Below, in pieces: positions 49,650-60,702 of a stretch of 64,000 bases of DNA (positions are counted from its first letter, which is position 1; each line of letters begins with the position of its first letter). The notes under the pieces were generated by a model. That model made no database searches, had not been told where the DNA came from, and saw only the letters and a list, made by a program, of their open reading frames with translations. The translations under genes and the position numbers were made by a program. Origin of the DNA: Melitaea cinxia (taxonomy: Eukaryota; Arthropoda; Insecta; Lepidoptera; Nymphalidae); assembly GCF_905220565.1 (NCBI RefSeq), contig NC_059399.1, positions 12,948,501 to 13,012,500 on the forward strand, given 5' to 3'.

Positions 49650-50200
49650 AATGGAGTAGCGAACAGGAAATTCGAGTCCGTATAGAAAAAGCCCGTAGTG
49701 CCTTTATGAAGCTGAAAAAGATTTTGTGCTATAAACGCTTTAGCCTAAAACTCCGCATGAGACTCGTGCGCTGTTGTGTATTCAGTGTTCTACTTTATGG
49801 GGTCGAAAGTTGGACCTTGACCTCGGCATTATGTTCAAAACTAGAAGCTTTTGAAATGTGGATATACAGACGTATGCTCCGAATATCCTGGACCATGAAA
49901 ATAACAAATGTTGAGGTTCTGCGCCGAATGAATAAAAGGTTGGAGATAATGAGGATTGTGAAGGAAAGGAAGCTGCAGTATTTTGGTCACATAATGAGAG
50001 GACACAGATATCGGATTCTTCAGCTTGTGATTGAAGGAAAAATCGAGGGAAAACGCCGACCAGGCAGAAGGAAAATATCCTGGCTGAAGAACCTCCGTGA
50101 ATGGTTTAATCTAAGTACTCGCTCTCTCTTCCGTGCTGCAGCTTCGAAGATTAAGATAGCCATGATGGTCGCCAACCTTCGTAGAGAAGAGGCACCGTAA
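49650..50200 (+). mobile_element. RTE-like LINE C-terminal fragment
   Basis: The frame reads EQEIRVRIEKARSAF, then RCCVFSVLLYGVESWTL, RRMLRISW, KLQYFGHIMRG, RRPGRRKISWL. This is the C-terminal end of an RTE/BovB-type reverse-transcriptase polyprotein downstream of the RT core. It is uninterrupted for 180 codons and ends in a GAAGAAGAAG-type tail. The upstream RT and endonuclease are absent. It sits inside the Helitron, either captured or inserted. Confidence 0.85.
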
Positions 50201-50821
50201 GAAGAAGAAGAAATAAAAAAAAAATTTCGTTAAACATCTTAATAGTAATGCATATCTTCATAACCATGCGGACGTAGTCGCGGGCAACAGTTGGTGTATT
50301 ATAAAACAAAGTCCCCAAAAGTGTATGTGATCGATTCACTCAAAATCTACTGAACGGATTTTCATGCGGTTTCACTATTGGAGAGAGGGCTCCACCATTG
50401 GCAAGAGGAAGGTTTACGGAACGGCTAAGCCGATTTTGATGAGAGTTTCACTGGAAGTTTGCCGGGAAAACTTTGTGACACACTAATTTCAACGCGGGCG
50501 AAGCCGCGGGCACAGCTAGTTATTTATAAAGTTCATTAAAATGGAATATGAACATATTTTTTTTTTTCATTATTATTATTTTAGGGCTTAGAAATTATAA
50601 CAAACCCTACAAGTTCTGACATTTATATTGATATTTCATTGATGTATATTAAACCTCCCTGAACCTGGAGCACTTAGACAATCTCTAACACTCCACCGTA
50701 CCGTTTAATATCAATTATTATTACAATTTCTAACAGTAAATTTATTTAATTTTTTAAAAATAAATTAATATATATACGTGAATGCATCTGTGAACATTCC
50801 TATTCCTGCCAGCCTACTACT

Positions 50822-51340
50822 AAAGTGATTGCACATATATTATTTTTCACCCAAATGCATTTGGTGACTGCAGCAACAGTAATAAATATAATTGTATTTA
50901 AAACTACCTGTACTGCATTACAAGAATCAAGTAATATGGACTCAGTTAAGCACTCACTTGCTGAATTAGCTGAACAAGTCAACACAAGAATGTCGGAATC
51001 ACAAAATGAGGTGAAAACATCATCATCAGTCTGCGCTACAGGTTCGACTTCAAATATCAACTTGCAGTTTGATGCTTTTAAATTGTTTGTTTTAACTGCA
51101 TTGGAGAATCTTTAGCGGCAAGTGGAGCTCTTGTCCAGACAATCTGATGAGTTGGAGATGCGTACACGGTGGAAGATTTTACTTGTGCACGATATTCCTG
51201 AAGCAAAGAATGAGAAAATATCTGGTTCTATAGTTAAAATACTGTCTGAACAGATGCAGATACCAGAATTAACAAATGATCTTAAAGGCTCTGAAGGCTT
51301 TACTCCATTTACCAATAGCTAGAAGGTCATTGTTTATGCG
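50822..51340 (+). mobile_element. LINE ORF1-like fragment
   Basis: Broken frames encode a coiled-coil segment (SVKHSLAELAEQVNTRMSES), then after a stop at 51112 a region RTRWKILLVHDIPEAKNEK and LSEQMQIPEL. These match the layout of the ORF1 (nucleic-acid chaperone, RRM-like) of CR1/jockey-type LINEs. It lies on the strand opposite to the endonuclease fragment that follows. Confidence 0.6.
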
Positions 51341-51455
51341 CGATACACACTGAGATAAGTTATGAACAGTGGAGTGAGAGTATATCTGGAGATCATCTGC
51401 ATAGAGGTGGTAGAAAGAAGATACAAATACAAATCTTATCTTATCTTCTATGGTT

Positions 51456-52450
51456 TCAGTGATGGTTCATATTAATCTTATCTTCTATGATCTCAGCAGT
51501 GTAAATAGTACCCCACTCAATTATATCTAGATCTTGCAAGAAACTTGTGTTATCGAAATTACTGAAATTGCGTCGCAAAACTACTGTGGGTTTCTCTTTA
51601 GTTGGACGAATTTTACAAGACAAAATCACAAGATCATGGTATGAAAAACCTTCGGCTGGCAGTTGTCCATATGTCCCAACGTGATTCAAGGAGGAAACCA
51701 ACATCAAATCCAGTAAAAAGGGAGTACAATTAGGGAAAAAATGTGTAGCGTTAGTTGCAAGTAAATTAAGATTAGCACCACTAACAATATTTTTAAGGCA
51801 TTTAGAACGTATATCATTTTTGATAAGACACGTATTGAAATTGTATATCATATCAATAGTATGATCAAACAAAGGTACATATTGTTCAAGAAGGGTTTCA
51901 AATTTTTCGAAATAAATTATATGCATAGATGGATTGTAATAAACTCCAAGTAAAAGTTTCAGCTGACCAAATAAAACTTCAATAAAAATGTGTTCAACAG
52001 TTTCTGAGTATAGTGCAGGTGATTTATGCAGTATAGCAAATGGGATATTACTACGGAGATATATGGCCACTCCACCGCCACCCTTCCTGACACGGTCATT
52101 ACGAATGAAATAGAAACCAGGTAAGCAGTAGGAGGTGAAAGGTAAACAAGGTTTAAGGAATATCTCAGAAATAAGTACAGCGTGAATGTTTTTACTTTCA
52201 AATGATGTCAGGAGGTCTGAAAAATGAGCAGGGATGCTTTAAGCATTTATACGACATACATATATACGACATACATACATACATATGTACGACATTAAAT
52301 GTTTTTGGATAAGCTGAGAATGTCGTGTGAAGATCCTGGTTGAGTAGCAGACAAGTAGGTACTATGAAAACTGTCATTAGAGGAACCAGAATCCGTCGAA
52401 AGAGCGTCGTCAGATACTTCAACTAAATTATCGTTAGCAAATATTGTTTT
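51456..52450 (-). mobile_element. LINE endonuclease fragment
   Basis: The minus-strand reading starts with SKNIHAVLISEIFLKP (the ISE catalytic Glu block) and RKGGGGVAIYLRS near 52200-52070. It continues in the frame 52070-51456 with LLGVYYNP, the NFNTCL block in which the expected GDFN reads YNFN, and SYHDLVIL. This is an apurinic-type EEP endonuclease of a non-LTR element. Loss of the GD dipeptide and the broken upstream frame show that it is inactive. No RT follows on the left; instead an ORF1 fragment of opposite orientation adjoins, so the locus has been rearranged. Confidence 0.8.
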
Positions 52451-53279
52451 GTTCATATTTCATAATGAGAAATGTAATAAACAATAATAATATGTTAAAA
52501 AAAGTATTATGACAGATAAATAATATACCAAAAAGCAATAAATTATGTGCTAATAATAAATATATAAATATCAAAATTTATAGATGTATTTAGTTTGACT
52601 CACAAAAGTTGAAAAATAAATATAATTATTTTTAGATTATATGCAGAAGCAACATATAAAAAGATGTTAACTAGGTATTCTCCCTTGGCTAGTCATATTT
52701 GAATGTCTGTTATGACTATTTATACCTATGCTTAGACTACCAATGATACTGATACCCTTCCGAAAGCCAATGTATTACCGATGTTTATTGATGATTCCAC
52801 TACACTGTTTGATATTTTAAATTACTGTTAACGAATAAATTAATTTCAGTATTCCCAAATCTGTCCACAACACTAAGGATTTACCTGACACTTCCAGTCA
52901 ATGTAGCACACAGCGCAAGATCATTGTCTAAACTAAAAATAATTAAAAATTATCTTAGATCAACATTATCGCAAAGTATATTGACAAATTTATCGTTAAT
53001 AAGTATTGAACATGAAATCAAAATTGAAGTCAGTGACATTTTTAAAGATTTCGATAATGCAAAAGCACGAGCAGTAACTGTTTTGTGAATAACTTTGTGT
53101 GTGCGAGCGTCCTGTAATATATAAGTTTTTAAAAACACTTTTGCGTCCCAGCATCATTTAAAATTGCACTCTTTGCACCAGAATTTCCTTTTGAAAATAT
53201 AACTGTAAGTATTCCTTTTTGACCCCGCGCCTACTAGAGGGCGCCAGGTTACTGGTTGGCGCCACAGGGGCTAGAGCCG
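52451..53279. other. Intergenic DNA
   Basis: No gene or clear repeat seen apart from AT-rich background. Confidence 0.5.
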
Positions 53280-53604
53280 CCTCTGACCCCACTGTTGGGC
53301 ATAGGCCTCTTTCTCCATGTAGGAGAAAGATTGATGCTTAATCTACAACGCTGCTCCACTTTGGGTTGGCGGATATGTTCGCTACTATAACTAACGATCG
53401 CTATCAGGTATTTATGATAACAACTGGGACCGATGGCTTAACGTGCTCTTCGAGGCACAGTGGAGAGACCCACAAGGGCAGATCCAAACCGGAAAGAAAT
53501 ATATGTACAAATACAAATAGGTGACTATACCGAGCGGTAATCGAACTCGCAAACCGTCGGTGTTTTAGGCGACTACTCGCACTATTGCACCGGAGCGGTT
53601 GTTA
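53280..53604 (-). mobile_element. tRNA-derived SINE
   Basis: Third copy of the SINE at 18411-18743, same minus orientation. Head contains CCGGTGCAATAGTGCGAGT and B-box-like GAGTTCGATTACC. The tail CCCACTGTTGGGCATAGGCC lies at the left end. Confidence 0.78.
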
Positions 53605-53934
53605 GTTTAGAACATCTGTACGCACGCTTGACTTGGGGACTACGCTGGTGATTTCGGGACGTTACGAACGTTACGAAAAGTGTGATCGAGGAAAGCGAAC
53701 GCAGCAAGAGAGAGAGGTGCGACCACACATTTTGTTCTCTTTCTCTCATAGCCAGTTACGAATCGTATATTTAAGTTTTACTTCAGTCGTGTGGTCTAAA
53801 GCACCCTCGTTCTTTTTTTAATTAATTGTTTTTCTTATTGAAGGAAACTCTTATTCTTATTCTTCCTTTAACAGTATAAATCACAACTTGTGTCAGATGC
53901 AAATATTCCAGCTATAGACGCCTATATATTTATA

Positions 53935-54150
53935 ATATACGAGCTGTTCTCGCCACTTCGTCCGCGTGGAATTTAACAAAATAGTTATTGTTCAGTTCGC
54001 AGTTATAAAATAAATTAAAAAAAAACTAAAATAAAAGTAGTCTAAGTTACTCCTCATTACATCACCTACCTGCCAGTGAAAGTCCCGTCAAAATCGTTCC
54101 AGCCGTTTCAGAGATTAGCCGAAACAAACAGACAGAGAGACTAGTATTAA
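53935..54150 (-). mobile_element. Helitron-like remnant
   Basis: Same family and orientation as 6144-6350 (shared blocks CGTCCGCGTGGAATTTAACA, GTGAAAGTCCCGTCAAAATC, TTTCAGAGATTAGCCG). The terminal CTAG is degraded. Confidence 0.5.
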
Positions 54151-54326
54151 ATAGAGAAAAAACAAAAGCCATTTATATACGCTCAACGCAAATTAGATTC
54201 TCTGGAGCCATCAATGTTTTCATAATTCATATACTGATACCTGCAACTGTAACCCCATTGACTTTGTTAAAACTCAGTGTTACCTTGTTATTACTATAGA
54301 TACTAACCTCAGTTGGAAGGAACATA

Positions 54327-55620
54327 CTAGATCGTTCAATAAGTCCCGAGACTAACCTGGAAGTGGCGCATATATTAAAAACTCTTGTGATTTTTAAAAA
54401 GTACTGGCTATCAATACAAGAATATGTGTCAAATTTTTAAAAATGGAACAATAAAATTATTGATTTTGAAACATTTAAGTGACGCTACGGTTGTAATTTC
54501 GATACAATGGAAAAAAACGAGTTTCGCGTGTTGATAAAACATTGTTTTTTAATGGGAAAAAATACCGTTGAAGCACAGCAATGGCTTATAAAATGTTATG
54601 CAGGATCAGCTCCCTCTAAAGCAACCATTTGTCGGTGGTATGCCGACTTCAAACGCGGTCGCATGGACACCAATGATAGGGAACGCTCAGGTCGTCCAAA
54701 TGAAGCAGTGACTCAACAAAATATTAACCAAGTCCTCAAAATCGTATTGGAAGATCGGAAGGTAAAAGTGCGAGAGATAGCCGAGATAGTGAAGATTTCA
54801 GCTGGTAGTGTTTTCACTATTTTACATAAAAATTTGGCCATGAAAAAGCTTTTTTCTAAGTGGGTGCCGCGTTTGCTTACAACTAATCAAAAGGAACAAC
54901 GTATCAATGATTCAGAGCGATGTTTGGCGCTGATGAATCATAATAAAAAGGATTTTTTACGTCGGTATGTAACAATGGATGAAACCTGGATATACCATTT
55001 CACTCCGGAATCCAATCGGTAGGCAGCGGAGTGGAGAGCGGCTGGTGAAAGCCGCCCGAAGCGTCCAAAGACTCAGAAATCGGCCGGTAAGGTTATGGCG
55101 TCTATATTTTGGGATGCGCATGGAATACTTTTCATTGACTACCTTGAAAAGGGGCAAAATATAAATAGTGACTATTACATGTGCTTATTGGAGCGATTAA
55201 AGTACGAAATTGCGGATAAACGGCCTCACATGAACAAAAAGAAAGTGGTGTCTCACCAGGACAACGCGCCTTGTCACAAGTCCGTGAGAACGATGGCCAA
55301 AATTAACGAATTGGGCTTCGAATTGCTTCCTCATCCCCCTTATTCGCCAGACTTGGCCCCCAGCGATTACTGGCTGTTTGCAGACCTCAAAAAAATGCTT
55401 CAGGGTAAGAAATTTGACTCAAATAGTGAAGTTATCGCAGCAACGGAAGCTTATTTTGAAGCCAAAGACAAATCGTTCTACACACATAGGATAGAGAAGT
55501 TAGAAAAGCGTTGGAGGGACTGTATCGCTCTTGGAGGAGACTATGTTGATGAATAAAAATTAATTTTATAAAAAAGACCTTTTTTTAGTACTTAGTCTCG
55601 GGACTTATTGAACCACGTGT
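54327..55620 (+). mobile_element. Near-intact mariner element
   Basis: The 1294-bp element lies between TA dinucleotides (54325-54326 and 55621-55622), with inverted ends sharing TTCAATAAGTCCCGAGACTA. It carries a single full-length transposase frame, listed separately, spoiled by one stop codon. Terminal repeats and coding sequence are otherwise little decayed, which suggests a young insertion. Confidence 0.93.
54507..55556 (+). pseudogene. Mariner DD34D transposase with one premature stop
   Basis: The frame from 54507 to the TAA at 55554-55556 spans 349 codons and is in one phase throughout. The only break is a TAG at codon 172 (55020-55022), where relatives have Gln (context TPESNR/stop/AAEW). 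It shows an N-terminal pair of helix-turn-helix regions (SKATICRWYADFKRG; KVREIAEIVKISAGSVFTIL), the linker-type WVPRLLT, and the catalytic triad: D in VTMDETW, D in SHQDNAPCH, and D in PDLAPSDYW. Exactly 34 residues separate the last two. The stop falls between the first and second catalytic Asp, so the product as encoded is non-functional. Confidence 0.95.
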
Positions 55621-56991
55621 TATAAACAATGTTTGCGACAAATTACGTGCCGAAATACCTAGACATAGTAATTTTTATGGAAAACGTACGCTTGAATATA
55701 TTATTCCTTTCTTAATAAATAATCTGGCATCGATCGCCAAAAAAAAAAAAAACTTAAAAAACATATTTAAAAAATTATTTTTAGACCAACATATAAAGAG
55801 AGATTGAAATGGCCGCATTTATTGTTTTTATTATAATTATTATTATTCTTTAACCATTTTATATTATTTTTTATTCTTTCCAATTATATTCACATGTATA
55901 ATCTATTATTTGTATAGCTTTATATCATATTTTTATGTTAGTTTAAAATATCGTATGTACTTTAGTATTATTACTTTAGAAACACAGTGCACTGTTAAAC
56001 TATTCATTGCTTTTGCTGCACTGTTAATCATATAAATTGTATCTTTTTTTCGCTGTAAATAAGTAATAAATAAGTAAATAATTTCTTGAAACATTCAAGA
56101 CATTACCTAAAAAATTTAGCTATAATTTTCAAACTTCGGAATCTGCGGATGCGAAAGTGCGGTATCCAATGGGATTAAAAATGATACAACTAAAAGCATA
56201 TACGGAACGAAGAATCAAAACGAATTTTAATACGTAAGTAATATGTAAATTATAATATTTCATAGCAAAAAAAAAATGAAATATTGTGTGCGTCTGCAGC
56301 TTTATCGTAAATTAGAGAAAATTATAATGTCTATCGTTCTTTAAACTGATATGTTAATGTATGCTGTTCGTTCTGTCCTCGATTAAATATTACATTGTAC
56401 CAATAATGTAAAAAGTTCTGGTTTTAAATACATATGAATCTAAAACATTACAACTTTAAGCTACAGGCAATAATAAAATATTAAAAGACATCAAATTTAT
56501 AATTTTCATTGACTATGTTTGATGAAATGTTACTATAGGGATTTATGGGATAGGCATGATGACCACTCTGGTGCAGTTATAATGAAAGTTCTATGAATTT
56601 TTTCGGTCACACATTTTATTTGAGAACATAATTCTATTTTATTTCTGGTGAACCTGATGACATGAAACCCGATGACATCTATAACCTAAGCCTCTGAGAG
56701 CAGTTAAAACTGGATTAAAACTTGGTCCTAATTAATATTAAGTTTACTAAAATTTAAATTAAGTATAGAATTATACTAAATTGTATTAAACTTTCTTAAT
56801 TTACTATTGAATAAAATGAAGTTTAAAATCAATATATTATCCTATAGGTATACGACTCATCACAAAAAAAAAAAAAAAAATAATTTTCCTTCCTTTACCA
56901 ACTTAGGATAAAAAAGTCTTTGGAGAGTCGGTCGGTCGATGGAAAGGTCTTTTTAAGAGGTATCCGATTGGGGTGACGCCAACCTAATTTA
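55621..56991. other. Intergenic DNA
   Basis: AT-rich with no recognisable gene; an A-run lies at about 56863-56880. Confidence 0.6.
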
Positions 56992-57345
56992 ATGCTCCCG
57001 AAACGCAAGCTTGTCTTTTTACCGCTAAACGGAGTCCATTCTCATTATCTCCGACTTTCTTTTACAGGATATATTTCGGAGAGTGTGCTCAGGAACTATA
57101 TATATATTTTGGTTCCACCATCATCTTTCTACCCCCGACCCGCAATGAACTGCATGAATCTGCACCGCTACGTTCTTGAAATCCCACGATCTCGCACTAA
57201 GCGCTTTGCTTCCTCGTTCATAATACGCACTGCTAAAATTTGGAATGCCCTTCTGGCTTCGTTTTTCCACGTACCTAATTATAACTTAGGTATCTTCCAA
57301 TCAAGAGTGAATAGCCATCTTCTAGGCAAGCGCGCACTATCTTAG
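56992..57345 (+). mobile_element. LINE C-terminal fragment
   Basis: The residues HRYVLEIPRSRTKRFASSF, then RTAKIWNALLASFF and SRVNSHLLGKRALS are the typical C-terminal tail of jockey/R1-like non-LTR polyproteins in Lepidoptera. It is followed by a 3'UTR containing CTTACCATCAGGTGAGATCG and an A-rich end (about 57400). RT and endonuclease are absent. Confidence 0.75.
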
Positions 57346-57459
57346 GCTGCATCTTCACTTACCATCAGGTGAGATCGCAGTCAAGCGCTAGTCTATATAT
57401 AAAAATAAAAAAACTATTTTTGATCTTGACAGATCGTATGTTGTAACCTGAGGTTGTAA

Positions 57460-57740
57460 CCGACTAAAAAAAGTTGGAGGTCGCAGAAATTTTCACTGGG
57501 TTGACCGATTTCGATGATTCTTTTTTTAATCGAAAGGGAGTGCTTGTCTTGTAGTCCCATTAAAATTTACTCGAGATCTGACAAGTACTTTTTGAGTTTT
57601 ATCTAATTACCTATGCGTATTTACTTGACTGTTTTTTCGTCACCCTACGTTGTATTAATCCTCATAACTTTTTTCTGGGTGCACCAGTTTGATATTACTT
57701 TTATAAATCAAAAGCTACCCCTTGTCGCGTGGTCCCATTT
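57460..57740 (+). repeat. Interspersed repeat family A copy
   Basis: A plus-strand, 3'-truncated copy beginning GTAACCGACTAAAAAAAGTT with the blocks TTGACCGATTTCGATGATTC and CGTTGTATTAATCC. The right end merges into the 3' end of the LINE fragment at 57955-58205. Confidence 0.6.
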
Positions 57741-57954
57741 AAATACGATTTATTTATTTATTTATTTAAGCATACTAACAATATACATAATTTTACATTG
57801 CTATAAACACATTAGGTATACAGTACATATATCAATAACTAGCATGCATTACATTCATTTTTTTTCCAGCTTGCATAACACAAAATAAAACTATTATTTA
57901 CTTTAAAAAAGGATTACAAAAGAGAATATTAATAAAGAAAGAAAAAAAACTATA

Positions 57955-58205
57955 TTATTTGTGAAAATGAGCAGTAATTTTCCTCTTAAATGTATTGTAA
58001 TGATCACTAAATATGTCAATGCCTGGTAAATCTTTTGAAATTTTGTCATAATTCAAACACAGTTTAACCACAGGCGCCTGATTTCCCATATGAGTTTTTG
58101 ATCGTGGAATATAAAAGATGTTATGGATTTTATTTCTTGGGTACCTACGTGGGACTGAAAGAGATGTACGCTCAGCCAAGTTGCTACAATGTAGCTGTAC
58201 ATCAT
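57955..58205 (-). mobile_element. LINE C-terminal fragment
   Basis: A minus-strand frame with the pattern LAERTSLSVPRRYPRNK, FYIPRSKTHMGN and FKRKITAHF resembles the C terminus of CR1/jockey-like LINE polyproteins. It is sandwiched between two family A repeats. The 3' tail is probably the (TTTA)n run at about 57751-57770. Confidence 0.55.
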
Positions 58206-58207
58206 AA

Positions 58208-58818
58208 TTGTGTTTGCTCGCAAACGAAAAAAAAAAAACCGACTTCAATTACATCGATAAGTAATACAATGTAGATCGACGAAAAAATAGTCAAGCAACT
58301 ACGCGTTATCAAAGATTACTCAATAAGTAGTTATCAGATCTCGATAAAATTTTTAAGTGACCACATGATAAACATCAGCTTTCGATTAAATTAAAAATTA
58401 TCAAAATCGGTACACCCAGTAAAAAGTTATTACGGATTTTCGAGAGTTTCCCTCGATTTCTCTGGGATCCCATCATCAGATCCTGGTTTCCTTATCACGG
58501 TACTAAACTAGAGATATCCCCTTTCGAACAAAAAAAGAATTATCAAAATCGGTACATCCAGTAGAAAGTTATGCGGTATAATACAACGTAGGTCGACGAA
58601 AAAAGCGTCAAGTAAAAACGCATTATTAGATATAACTCGAAAAGTAGTTGTTAGATCTCAAATAAATTTAAATGGGACCAATTGGCACACACCAGCTTTC
58701 GATTAAAAAAACATTTGTCGAAATCGGTCCACACAGTCAAAAGTTCTGATGTAACATACATAAAAAAAAAAAATACAGTCGAATTGAGAACCTCCTCCTT
58801 TTTTGTAAGTCGGTTAAT
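58208..58818 (-). repeat. Interspersed repeat family A, inverted partner
   Basis: Near-full minus-strand copy facing the plus-strand copy at 58941-59697, giving an inverted repeat with arms of more than 600 bp around a spacer of about 120 bp. Confidence 0.8.
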
Positions 58819-58940
58819 AATGCAGAATTTTATATAAAAAGCATAGCCCGAGAAGTGCGCGCCTGTCCCGATGTAGTTGATTGTATGGCTGTCTGTGTTA
58901 GATGCCACTGGCAGAAAAAGCGAGATATAATGAGTACTTT

Positions 58941-59697
58941 TTAACCGACTTCCAAAAAAGGAGGAGGTTCTCAATTCGACTGAATTTTTTTTTTTTTTTT
59001 ATGTATGTTACATCAGAACTTTTGACAGTGTGGACCGATTTCGACAAATTTTCTTTTAATCGAAAGGTGGTGTGTGCCAATCGGTCCCATTTAAATTTAT
59101 TTGAGATCTAACAACTACTTTTCGAGCTATACCTATCTAATAATCCGTTTTTACTTGACGCTTTTCTCGTCGACCTACGTTGTATTATACCGCATAAGTT
59201 TCTACTGGATGTACCGATTTTGATAATTCTTTTTTTGTTGGAAAGGAGATATCCCAAGTTTAGTACCATGATAAGGAAACCAGGATCTGATGATGGGATC
59301 CCAGAGAAATCGAGGGAAATTCGTGAAAATTCGCAATAACTTTTTACTAGGTGTACCGATTTTGATAATTCTTTTTTGTTGGAAAGAAGATATCTTTAGT
59401 TTAGTACCATGATAAGGAAACCAGGATCTGATAATTGGATCCCAGAGAAATCGAGGGAACTTCTTGAAAATCCGCAATAACTTTTTACTGGGTGTACCGA
59501 TTTTAATAATTTTTAATTTAATCGAAAGCTGATGTTTGTCATGTGGCCACATATAAATTTCATTGAGATCTGATAACTACTTTTTGAGTAATCTTTGATA
59601 ACGCGCAGTTACTTGAGTATTTTTTCGTCGATCTACGTTGTATTACTCGTCGATGTAATTGAAGTCGGTTTTTTTTTCGTTTGCGAGCAAACACAAT
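58941..59697 (+). repeat. Interspersed repeat family A, longest copy
   Basis: Begins TTAACCGACTTCCAAAAAAG and ends TTGAAGTCGGTTTTTTTTTC then CGTTTGCGAGCAAACA; ACCGACTTC at one end is inverted as GAAGTCGGT at the other. An internal segment of about 140 bp (around AAGGAAACCAGGATCTGAT) is tandemly duplicated at 59213-59355 and 59356-59495. No protein is encoded; the reverse frame repeating GTPSKKLLRIF reflects the duplication. Confidence 0.8.
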
Positions 59698-60702
59698 TAT
59701 TGCGTACCTAATCTTTGATTGCCGGTGCACATGTTAAGTATTTTGTCGCGACGCCGTCTATTGAAATCCAGTAAAACTACTTCGGTGACTATCAAATAAA
59801 TGGTGTTATCATTTACTATAACCAGTGAGCTATATTATCCACAAGTAGCACTTTATTCCTTATAAATATATTTGAGCATATTGATCTACGTTGTAATAAT
59901 ATCTTATATATAAAATTCTCGTATGACAATGTTAGTTACCATACTCCTCCGAAACGGCATATACCTAATAACATATGCGAGCAAACACAATTATTGTTGT
60001 TATGTATTTTATTTAACCCAGATGACTCAGTAGATTAAGCATTTGACTGAGAATACATAAAAAGTAAGCTAAGATTTTTGCTAAATTAAGAAAAAAGTTT
60101 AATCATTGGGTGTAATGGCTTTAAAACTACTTTTTTTTTATTTAAAGAGTTTTAGTCCATAAGGACTACCTACGCCACTCCATAGGAACATCACACACGT
60201 TACGTACAAGAAAATTAACGAGGTCGTCGTCGCATACCAATGTTTACGATCTTGTACAATAGTTTAGCCGATTCTGAGAAAGAATACGCCGAAATTGAAT
60301 TACAACCTCACAATTTCTTTAAAATTTTGAGTTATTTGCTGCATACCATTTCCGATATCTTCATTTCATACACTATCCACTATAATGTGAACACTATCTA
60401 CTTTGATTGAGATTTTTTTCAAAGCTAGGATAATTCATAACATTTTACACCATACATGGAATGGATGAGGATTGTGGAGACCCGGGATGTTTAACGCTTA
60501 ATTGGGGAGGCTTGTCAAGCAATGGACTTCGATAGTCTGACGTGAAGTATGGCATACAATTTCCTTAATTTTTAACCAGTAAAAATAGACTTTAACCTCA
60601 CCAACAAAAATGATTATTTTTACTGGCCTATTATCAATTGAACTAAATGAGGTAAAACTGTAATATATTTGAATATAATCCAAAGATCAAATAAAATACT
60701 TT
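59698..60702. other. Intergenic DNA
   Basis: No gene. It contains a small Helitron 5'-like piece (about 59905-59960) and a family B-like core near 60510-60545 (GGACTTCGATAGTCTGACGT). Confidence 0.55.

Larger units (their letters stand above)
47642..50519 (+). mobile_element. 2.9-kb Helitron with satellite array and captured LINE fragment
   Basis: The left border is A|TCTATATCTATAATC, and the right border ends in a hairpin (CGCGGGCGAAGCCGCGG) and CACAGCTAG|T. The flanking tandem repeat gives an independent check: the first 122-bp unit reads AAACGTTAATTATTTAAATAG without interruption, and joining 47641 to 50520 in the second unit restores the same sequence with no duplication, exactly as Helitron insertion predicts. 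Inside are six 282-bp units (47690-49325), a second Helitron-like 5' end at 49328 (A|TCTATATATATAAAAGAGAA), an RTE-like LINE fragment (49650-50200) and a 3' region. No Rep/helicase gene is seen, so it depends on a partner for movement. Confidence 0.88.

Noticed and set aside
57613..57888. 91-codon hydrophobic frame as a membrane protein
   Set aside because: Its first half is family A repeat sequence and its second half is AT-rich LINE 3' tail.
59202..59552. Reverse frame with repeated GTPSKKLLRIF as a repeat protein
   Set aside because: It is produced by the internal duplication of a non-coding family A repeat; other copies lack the frame.
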